Below are positions 55,986 through 64,000 of a stretch of DNA of 64,000 nucleotides, in pieces. The stretch comes from Cyathus striatus (Eukaryota; Basidiomycota; Agaricomycetes; Agaricales; Nidulariaceae). The DNA is taken from NCBI GenBank assembly GCA_025738555.1, contig JAOVFP010000012.1, forward strand, positions 1 to 64,000. Direction: 5' to 3'. The position numbers were made by a program, and so were the translations under genes. Numbering within the stretch: the stretch's first letter is position 1; each line of letters starts with the position of its first letter. The notes under the pieces are model-generated. The model was given only the letters and a program-made list of their open reading frames with translations, was not told where the DNA came from and did no database searches.

Positions 55986-56128
55986 TGGAGTGGTTGTTGC
56001 ATATGTAGTATCGTGTTAAAGTGTTGTATTTTCCTTTGTTGTGCTCTACATGCCCTGTATGTTACTCTACAATTAATAATATATATATCACGTGCTACAG
56101 TCTCAGTGGTGTCCGCCTCCCTACTCCA
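55986..56128 (-). repeat. E4 3' LTR
   Basis: 143 bp. Followed (plus strand) by TCCACCCCCCTTCTGTAAG, which on the minus strand is the polypurine tract AGAAGGGGGGTGGA (56142-56129). Confidence 0.85.
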
Positions 56129-56159
56129 TCCACCCCCCTTCTGTAAGGCATTGTCCCCA

Positions 56160-59100
56160 TCACCTGCCTGCAACCCTTGATGCTATCAAGTCCTCTGTGG
56201 TGCTGCTGGTCTCTGTATCCTCATCTTCATGATAGAAGAAGGACCTTCCTGTGTGGTCTATCTGTTCCTCTGGCCTGTTTAGCTTCTTGGTTATCTTGAT
56301 AATTGGTTTGTCTGTTCCCTTCTTATCAGTTTTCATCAGCTGTGCCCTGAAGTCTTGTTGGGATTCTTTGAGAGCTGAACCTTCCCTTGGTACAAATGCC
56401 TGCAGTTGGCGAGCATGGAATTCACCATCCAGCTGCGCACCATCGAGGTCCCCCAGTTTGTAGAAATTGAGGAGTCTTTCTGATATCCGTCTTGGGGGGG
56501 TCCACATTGGGGTGAGTTTCTGCTCAGTTCCTACTGATTTTGCTAGGTTACTCCTATATACTTGCACTAGGTCTCCTTTCTCAAATGTAGTTGGTCCACC
56601 TCCTGACTTTAAGACCTTGTGATCAAATGCATTCTTTTGCTGGATGGCTTGGTTCACTGCCTCACTATATCCATCCAGCCACTGCTGTGTGACATATGCC
56701 AACTGAGTATCTACCTGTGGTGGTGTGAGTATTGAAGCACTGGTTTCCAGAGGGGTTTTGTTCATGTTCACTACTAATCCTAGTAGTAACTCTTTGGGTG
56801 AGAATTTCAATGCTGGGAGGATGTGCCAGTTTAGGATGTGTATGGCATTCTTGAAATGTTCTGGCCATGAGTTTGGCAGTTTGTCCCATGTTGTTGAGTT
56901 TAGTTCATCCTCCCCCACCTCGGGGGCACATAGCCATGCAAGAACATGTAGCAAGATCTTGTTGGTACCTTCTACTAGGCCATTGATCCATGGTGAGTAT
57001 GCAACAATGATGTGGGTCTTAGTGCCCCATCCATTGCAGAATTTGACAACCTCATGGCTGTTGAAGTGCTTACCACCATCCGACATGAAGACTTCTGGGG
57101 GTGTGAAATTATGGAAAATGTCACCTAATGCTCAGGTGGTAGTTTTCGAGCTTCCATGTGTCTTGAACATAAATCCCCATACATGCTGTGAGAAGGTATC
57201 CAAGTAGAGGCCCACTGTATGGTAGCTGCCTTTGCCTGTGGGAAGTGAAAGGTAGTCCCCCTACCAGGAGTTCGAAGGGGTGTCTGCATGTTATGGGTTG
57301 TAATAGTGCATTCAGATGTGTCCCACCAAAGTTCTTGCATTGTGCACAGTCTAAAATGGCTTGTATGATAGAGTCATCCAGTTTTGGGCTGTGGATTTTG
57401 TCCAGTAACACCATTTTGATGCTATCTCTATGCCAATGGCCTCCTTCCTTGTGTTCCTGTTTAGCCAATACCATAGCCTCCTCTTTACTCACGCATTCCT
57501 GTCATGCCCTAGCCCATGTTGCTGTTCCCCCTCCGATGTGCCAGAGTTTCCTGTCCTCTATTGCATATTGGCATATTGTGATGTGCAATGTTGTGCACGC
57601 TTCTTTTCACGCAATGTACCCTCACCATGTAGACCTTCCAGTGCGTCTATGACCTGTAAGAAGAGTGGCTCCTCTTTGAAGTGTTCTTTCAGAAGTATTG
57701 CATCATCTGATGGAATGACTTGATGGATATTTATGAGTCCTGCAGTCATGTCCCAGTCTGTATCCACAGTCCACTTGCTACCATCCCCCACCTGCTTCTC
57801 CAGTCCTTCATATTGGTGGCTGATGCCATCTGCAAGAACATCCATGATATTGTATGCTAGTACACCATCCCTCCAGCGTGCATGGGCTGCTGTTAACTTG
57901 TTACTAAAAAGGACATCTCACAGTGCTTGGCAGTCAGTTTCAATCTCTACTGGGAAGTTGTAAATAATGTCTGAGAACTTGTCCAGTGTGAACTTCAAGG
58001 CTGCAAATTCCAGTAGGAATGGTTTGTAGCATGATTCTGTGAGAGATGTTCGTTTGCTTGCATATGCAATAGGGTGGAGGTGAGAGATGACTTTCCCTCC
58101 AGGGAGAGTTGTGGATTGACATTGTGCTAATACATCTGCGAATGCATCTGCACACCCATCCATTGTCACTACAAAGTGGGAGCCATCATATTGTGGGCCA
58201 ACACATACTGGTTTTGACACCAGCTTTGCTTTCAAATTGATAAAGGCTTTTGTATGTTCTGCAGTCCATTCATTAGCTAACTTGTAAGTGCGCATAGCTT
58301 TTTGGTATGCTGCTTTTTTGTGCCAGCTGGAATCTTGACTTTGTGTAGTAGGTCATGTAAGGGTTTTTCAGCTTTTGCGTATCCTTGGATTAGGTCATGA
58401 AAGTAACTTGTAAGGCCTAAGAATCCATCGAGGTGGGAAGCATCTTGTGGAATTGGCCAGTTTATGATGGCTGTGAGCTTGGTAGGATCTGGGGACACAC
58501 TGTTAGGACCAATAACAGCACCTGCAAATACTACTTCAGTCATAAAGACCTGGAGCTTGGATGCAGAGAGTGAGAGCTTCTCTTTGCGAACATGCTCTAG
58601 GATTGCTCTTAACTTTACCATGCCCTCTTCAAACCCATCTGCTGCAGCTGCTCCATCATCTATGAATAACTCACATGTCCCATTTGCGATCAAGTCATGT
58701 AGTTTCTGAGCTGTTAGATGACAAAATTCAGATGGCCCTCCCATAACACCAAATGGCATTCTCAAGTAAGCAAAATAACCTTGGCCTTCAACATAGAAGA
58801 CAATATATGGCTGTGAGTCTGGGTGAACTGTGACTCTGTAAAATCCTGCTGTGAAGTCAAAGGCATGCAGGTAGTGGTGTCCCAAGAGGTGGAGCTGCTT
58901 TGCTCTAATGTTGCCTTGAGGCATTGGTGCTATTTTGGTGACTTTATTGACATTTCCAAAGTCATGGCATATGTGCCACTTAGGTGGTAGTACTGGCTCA
59001 TTGACTGTAGTGGGCATGGGAGGTCTGTGTGGGAGGTTAAAAACTGGTTCTACGCCATGTGCTACGCATTGGTCATTGACCCAATGTTGTAACTCCTCCA

Positions 59101-59475
59101 AGGGAAGACCACTTCCTGCATGTGCCTTCTTGGCCAGTACTGTTGGGGCTGCACTTTTCACATCTCTTGGGTGTATCTGGCATATGATACCAGCTGCTAG
59201 CATGGCATCAATTTGTTTATCCATGAACTGCTGTTGCATTGGATTGAGTGATCTCTGGCCAATTTTAGTGTAGAAATATGCATCCTCTGGTATGTTCAAC
59301 CTGTGTACTGCATCTGGTACTGCATTTACCTCACCAAGTGACAGAGCAAAACAGTCTGCATACTCTGCTATTAATTCTTGTACCGCTTTGTGTTGATCCT
59401 CTGAGATGTCTGAGCCAATTTGTGCCTCTGCAAGCACTCGTGCTACACGTTCTAGCTTAAATGGTTCTGTGTGTC
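56160..59475 (-). pseudogene. E4 pol remnant: RT, RNase H, integrase
   Basis: RT part 58277-59437: LPPKWHICHDFGNVNKVTK, HAFDFTAGFYRVTVHPDSQP, MPFGVMGGPSEFCHL and the catalytic-site equivalent LFIDDGAAA (FIDD rather than YxDD). RNase H follows (VVTMDGCADAFADVLA, VEIETDCQAL), then TGA at 57918. The integrase has the zinc-finger end CAQCKNFGG, with an upstream ARA-stop-QECVSKEEA (TGA 57502), and the core MSDGGKHFNSHEVVKF, SPWINGLVEGTNKIL. The C-terminal part extends to 56160. Several stops sit where related text would have Arg (CQAL-stop-DVL, ARA-stop-QEC, DIFT-stop-HTEPF). Three one-base shifts also occur. Confidence 0.85.
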
Positions 59476-60300
59476 AGGTGAAGATATCTGTGACTGCTTC
59501 TGGACCAATCATGTAGACTGTTGGATGTGGGTCAGTATTCAAGGGCTCAACTGGTGAAGGATTTGTTTCTGGTACTCCCCTTGAGGGGGGTGTGCTATTC
59601 CCCCTCATGGTGTACACACACGCATGCTGACTTTCAGTCAATGTGTGCATATCTCTCCTACTGCTCCTCTAGCCTCCTCATCTGGCACCTCCTCAATGGT
59701 AACTCAATGGCCCCCACTTACAAATGTCACTGGGAGTTTGCCACTTAGGGGAGCAGTGGGTACTAACTGTTCTGCATTATTCTTTAGGAATGACCACTGA
59801 CCATTTGATGCATCTCAAAGGAATACTGTGTCCATGGCATGGTTGTGGTCTGCTTTGAATTTATGCATGAGTGGTTTTCCCAGTAGAAACTCCCAGCTGC
59901 CTCCACTGTCAAAGACTTCAAACTCCCCATTGATCCATACATCTCCCATTCGCATTCGCCCTTTCCACATTGCCACTGAGTCCACAATAGTTCCATTTGC
60001 CATGCATGACCATTTGTGAGAGGGCTGCCAGTTTGGCAAGTTACCCTTGATCTCATCAAAAACTGATTTGCACATTACTCCCACCAGTGCACCTTCATCA
60101 AATAGTGCTTTCACTGAAATATTCTTTCTCCCTGCTCCTTCAAGAATCAACTCATGTATGAAGGGCCTTTCCTTACTTGTCTTATAACCTACAGCATACA
60201 AGTCAATGATGTTGTTATTCGAGAATTCAGTAATTACATCAGTCAGCATGTTGTCCATGGTGGCTACTATTTCAACAGAATTTACTGAAGAGGGGGCCAC
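59476..60300 (-). pseudogene. E4 protease region remnant
   Basis: Contains SVKALFDEGALVGVMCKSVF (near 60,080), an aspartic-protease-like active site in which DEG stands in place of the usual DS/TG, and GSWEFLLGKPLMHKFKADHN, the region usually reading LLGxP. It continues through TGA at 59815 (TVFL-stop-DASNGQW) into an acidic linker with TGA at 59704, 59638 and 59605. Confidence 0.65.
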
Positions 60301-60311
60301 CAGCTTGTTGT

Positions 60312-62546
60312 CTATGCTGACAGCCCTTCCCCATTTCCCTGATCCTCATACAGCCATGCAAACTCATCTCCCATCATAGCTACCTGATTTACCTGAGTTG
60401 TGGCCAGCCTGTTGAAGTTTCCCAACTTCATTGCTGCCCTGCTGCACCATTTCCATTCTTGGGGTGGGACTGTAGCTGGTTCAACTGCTGTGCATGTTAA
60501 GGCCTGATGACCACGTGTAGCACAGTTCCAGCATTCCCCTGAACAGATGGGTGCACCTCCAGGTCGCAGTGGAAAGCCTGTGGTGTCGGTTGGATCTGTG
60601 AGCCCATTGTTTTTGGCTACCCATGCTTTGCATTGTTCCTTCCAGCATTCTATGCCCTCAGTAGTGTCTGGTTGCATAGGGTACTCTGCAATTTGTGCCT
60701 GCATGGTAGCCAATAACCCTTCATCTGGTTGTCGAGGTGTTTGTTGCCTGGAACTGCAGGGTACTGTGGTACAGGATGAGGCTGATTGGGTTGGGGACGA
60801 TAGTGAAAGGCCAGTGAATCGGTTTGTGAGTGTTGCTACTGATGCTTGTGGTCATGCAAACTGTTTCCTTAGATCTTCAAGTTTGTGTTTGTGTTTTCGG
60901 TGATGCTCCAGACCTTCATGTATGTATATGACCTTGATGTCTGTGATCGCAGTGCAGAACTCCTTCCAGGTGTTGTATTCTGCCTCCAAACAGTCATGTA
61001 GGATTTCTGGCAGGGCTTGATGTACTGAACCTATCAGCATGGACCCTCCCAAGATGCCAGCTTGCTTTGCCAGGTCCAGTGCCTTTTGTGCAAAGACAAT
61101 GTATGTGTACTTGGTGCTTCCCCCATACTGTACCTCCTTCAAGAGTTCCTCCTCTGGCAGCCGCAATTCCTGCAGTTCCCACTCTAGTTCTGTCTTTGAC
61201 TTCTTCACCTGAGTTCCACTTGGGAAATGGTTCATGAATGCTGCCTTTAGTCCTAACCATGATAACTTCTTGATCTTTGTATTCTCAGTATATGTGCTCT
61301 TGAACCAGTTCTCTGCATCTGATTGTGCCTTCATGAAGTTGTGTCACAACCATGCCCCTAGCCTGACTTGGTGGTGGAGTACAAGAGGGTGACTGTGGAG
61401 AAGCAAAGGGTGAGTATGAGACGAAAGCGGAGAACGAGAACTCAGGGGGTAGGACTTCGGCTTCAGCTTATGTGCTGTGCCCCTGGGATTCCTGGTCCTG
61501 GATTTCGGAGTAAGGGCAAGCCCTTCGGAGAAGACGAGAGATGGAAGATGAGAGGTGTAACTCAAGTCAGATGAAAGGGTGAGGACGTAGTTCAATATGA
61601 AACGGAAGACTAAAGTACAAATCAAGTACTACTTAAATACTAGAGACTCAGAGTAAGTAAAGGCCGCTGGCCAAGGCCAGCGGAGAAGTACGGTCAGGGT
61701 AGGCGTATGTAGAATGAAGACTATAACTAATTAAACATAATAAAACACATCGGAGAAGTGAGCGCGTATGGCAGTGTAAAGTAAAACAGATAGTGGCGCA
61801 CTTAAGAATGATAAGTGACTCACTATGAGATGTATACTACATTACTGAGGGGATAGCTCAGTAGAACGGAAGAAAGGAAACAAGAGTAATCTATGTACAG
61901 TAATCAGTATGTAATATTAAGAATGTAATCAAGGTCTGGAGTAAACAAAGATGAAGGCGGAGTAAAGGCATAGGAGTCCAGAGGTAGGTGATATGGGATA
62001 TGACAAGTCGCCAAATAGGTTCACTATGTCAGTATTGGTCTTACCCAGCAGGATCATTTTGCTTTGGTACATTTTGATGAAGTCTGCTAAAGAGAGCCCA
62101 TTTTCCAGATCACCTGAGAAATGTGGTATGTCATTTCCCATGTCTAGTATGAGAGTAGGGGGTGGTGTTGCTAGCAGTGGAACTTTGACTGCCAGAATTG
62201 GAGATGCTGGTGGGGACGATAATGGGGATGAGTTGGCTGGAGATGTTGGTAGAGGAGAATTGGCTGGTGTGGGTGTGAATGACATCAGCCTTGAGGAGGT
62301 TGAGGGAAGGCTTGACACCAAGGATGATGGAACTGAGCTGAGTGGTGACAGGTCTTGAGTTTGGTCGACACCAGGCTGTAATATAAGCTGCTTGTTTGCC
62401 TTGTCATGAGGCATTTGCGTGTTCAGCATGTGGGATGTAAGTGCTAACAGGAGTTTGCAATGTGTTTCCTGTGTTGTGTAATGGGCTGTGTAGCCAGGTG
62501 CATGCAATGTGCTCATTGACATAGACATGGTGTTAGTGTAGGACAT
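60312..62546 (-). pseudogene. E4 gag remnant, split by a solo LTR
   Basis: The N-terminal part (62546 to 62006) has a Ser/Pro-rich stretch and NDIPHFSGDLENGLSLADFI. After removing the solo LTR (61342-62005) and one duplication copy the frame continues LFGDFMKAQSDAENWF and runs to a TGA at 60852. The same frame then leads to the CCHC knuckle CWNCATRGHQALTC (near 60,500-60,545). It ends in a different frame near 60312. Confidence 0.8.
61342..62005 (-). mobile_element. Solo LTR of another Gypsy family inside E4 gag
   Basis: 664 bp, TGTCACAACCATGCCCC...GGGATATGACA. Flanked by AGTTG (61337-61341) and AGTCG (62006-62010), a 5-bp duplication whose single difference is again CG to TG. Internally it keeps some CpG, so it is younger than E4. 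Its strand is not certain. Confidence 0.8.
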
Positions 62547-62618
62547 GTTTATGTGTGGGGACGTGGGGCGTGGATATTGATGTGCAGGACTTCACAATAA
62601 TATAATTGTGTAGTTACG

Positions 62619-62636
62619 ATCGCACTCTCATCACCA
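62619..62636 (-). other. E4 primer binding site
   Basis: On the minus strand, two bases after the 5' LTR, TGGTGATGAGAGTGCGAT is the complement of a tRNA-like 3' end (...TCTCATCACCA with the T-arm before it). This is a tRNA-primed arrangement, unlike E2. Confidence 0.6.
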
Positions 62637-62638
62637 TG

Positions 62639-62781
62639 TGGAGTGGTCATTGCATACATAGTATCATGTTAAAGTGTTGTATTTTCCTTTGTTGTGCTCT
62701 ATGCGCCCTGTATATTACTCTATGATTACTAATATATATATCATGTGCTACAGTCTCAGTGGTGTCCACCTCCCTACTCCA
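62639..62781 (-). repeat. E4 5' LTR
   Basis: 143 bp, followed by ATAT (62782-62785). A matching ATAT precedes the 3' copy at 55982-55985. Confidence 0.85.
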
Positions 62782-62785
62782 ATAT

Positions 62786-63957
62786 TATCAACAGGATCAG
62801 ACCTCATCTGCCAAAAAAGTATGTGTTAATGATTGACAGTTGACAGATTAATCAATGACTATTCAATGTAAAAGACTGAATTACATTGCTAAGCAATGAA
62901 CTGAGAATGAGAATTAAATGTTATATCACTCAATACTCTTATTCTTAGATCATGAAAGGTATGGAAACAATTGTCATTGCACACCTGTTGGGACCCCATC
63001 AATATTTGATCAACTCATCTATAGATTAAATGGTGTATAATATGACCACCATTGACTGATTATGCCAACACTATTGTTGATGAATGTGACATGTAAAAGC
63101 TTGACAATTGTGACATGCAAGAAATATATCACATTTGTGACAGCCATAAATGCGTGATGATCGTAATGCGTGCTAGAGCGTGACAATTGTGACGCATGTA
63201 AGTGACACATGCCAAAGCGTGACAATCATGACAAGTGCTAGAGTGTGATGATCATGACAAGTGCTAGAGCATGACGATCATGATGAGTGCTAGAGCATGA
63301 CGATCATGACACATGCCAAAGCATGACAATTGTGACAAGTGCTAGAGCATGATGATCATGACGAGTGCTAGAGCGTGATGATCGTGACGCACGGGAAGAA
63401 CGTGACAAATGCGGTGCGTGGGAATGATGTGGAGCGCGGGAAGATTGTGACACACAGGAAGATTGTGACACACAGGAAGATTGTGACACACAGAAAGATT
63501 GTGACACACAGGAAGATCATGACACACAGGAAGATTGTGACAATCATGATGTGCCGGAATTATCCAGAGCATGGGAATTGTGTGAAGCGCGCGAAATATG
63601 TGACACATGGGAAGATTGTGACAAATGTGACATGAACTACAATAGCAATATGTAATAATTTTCATTTCAAAATATGTCAATGATCACATATAATCACATA
63701 TGATCACCATATTACAATGGACCTACAGTAGTAATATTCACTTCAAAATAGCCAATGATCACATATGATCACCACATTACAATAGACCTACAGTAGTAAT
63801 ATTCACTTCAAAATAGCCAATGATCACTTATGATCACCATTAGATTTAGTATTAATATGTGGATAAGCTCTCAAAACATGTAATCATGAAGGTGATCATT
63901 ATTTATGATTGCAGCAATCATAAAACACTACATTTTTATGATAATTTTGGCTAACAC
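62786..63957. repeat. Right part and right arm of element B
   Basis: 62786-63060 is AT-rich without a gene. From about 63,080 to 63,640 a dense array of TGACAATTGTGAC / GATCATGAC / ACACAGGAAGATTGTGAC words follows. Then come the GATCACATATGATCAC units (63,660-63,850) and the terminal ATAAAACACTACATTTTTAT segment, all the inverse of 51476-52400. Confidence 0.85.
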
Positions 63958-64000
63958 CACTCAATAAAGTAAAGAATGATGATGACTTCATCAGAATACA

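Larger units (their letters stand above)
55986..62781 (-). mobile_element. E4: old Ty3/Gypsy element with 143-bp LTRs
   Basis: LTRs at 55986-56128 and 62639-62781 (TGGAGT...ACTCCA), flanked by ATAT on both sides. Coding is on the minus strand: Gag with CCHC knuckle, protease, RT, RNase H, integrase. At least eight in-frame TGA codons (60852, 59815, 59704, 59638, 59605, 59474, 57918, 57502) and several shifts show it is dead. LTR differences are mostly CG/TG/CA exchanges; several positions have TG in one copy and CA in the other, each derivable from CG. Confidence 0.88.
51476..63958. mobile_element. B: second large inverted-repeat DNA element, host of several insertions
   Basis: Left end CCATAAGTGTCAGCC then AAAATTATCATAAAAATGTAG. 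The right end is the inverse, with GGTGTTAGCC. The arms (about 900 bp) contain tandem units built on GTGATCATATGTGATCATTG and GTGAATATTACTACTGTAGG, then an array of TGTCACA/TGTCACGATTG words. Inside lie a hAT MITE, a hAT-like element and E4. Without them B is about 3.2 kb and shows no transposase. Its terminal GTGTCAGCC is shared with element A. Confidence 0.75.

Noticed and set aside
1..64000. tRNA and rRNA genes
   Set aside because: I looked for paired A and B boxes with a foldable cloverleaf and for conserved rRNA segments and saw none; only the degenerate B-box-like text at 48621 was found.

Overview
The window is nuclear DNA from a filamentous fungus, most likely a basidiomycete of the Agaricomycetes. 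The evidence is intron-dense genes (introns of about 50 bp with GT..AG ends and CTAAC-like branch points), a Zn2Cys6 regulator, a fungal GRASP protein, a family-4 rhamnogalacturonan lyase and a MATH-BTB protein, followed by about 50 kb of nested transposable elements. I cannot name the species.

Gene-bearing part, 1 to about 12,540. A Zn(II)2Cys6 / Fungal_trans transcription factor on the minus strand runs off the left edge. It is followed by a GRASP-type Golgi protein (+), a secreted rhamnogalacturonan lyase (+, 18 exons) and a MATH-BTB protein (-, convergent with the lyase). These genes have no obvious joint pathway. Three of the four (factor, GRASP, lyase) each contain one place where the reading frame fails by a single base.

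Transposon part, about 12,540 to 64,000. The layers can be ordered from target-site duplications (TSDs). A hAT DNA transposon (start 14,747; transposase remains to 35,439) is interrupted by Gypsy element E1 (14,941-23,675, TSD ACAAA), by a solo LTR (25,364-26,129, TSD ACAAG), and by an inverted solo LTR (26,873-35,243, TSD ATTTG). That inverted LTR was itself split by a full chromovirus of its own family, E2 (26,992-34,602, TSD CGTTC). Next come two large inverted-repeat elements, A (35,440-50,493) and B (51,476-63,958). They share the end sequence GTGTCAGCC and carry TGTCACA-type satellite arrays near their ends. A young Gypsy element, E3 (35,608-46,431, TSD AACAG, identical LTRs), sits in the left arm of A; the right arm of A preserves the empty site. 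Between A and B lies a 1-kb chromovirus pol fragment. Inside B are a hAT MITE, a second hAT-like element and an old Gypsy element, E4 (55,986-62,781), which itself carries a solo LTR.

Two patterns stand out. (1) E3 is one continuous frame of 3,388 codons from ATG 46,048 to TAA 35,885, broken only by seven TGA codons, all lying between protein modules; no TAA or TAG occurs. (2) In the other elements the in-frame stops I can place are also all TGA, and every substitution between the paired LTRs of E1 and of E2 is a CpG transition. This fits decay by deamination of methylated CpG (CGA to TGA). E3 does not fit that explanation easily because its LTRs are identical and still rich in CpG.
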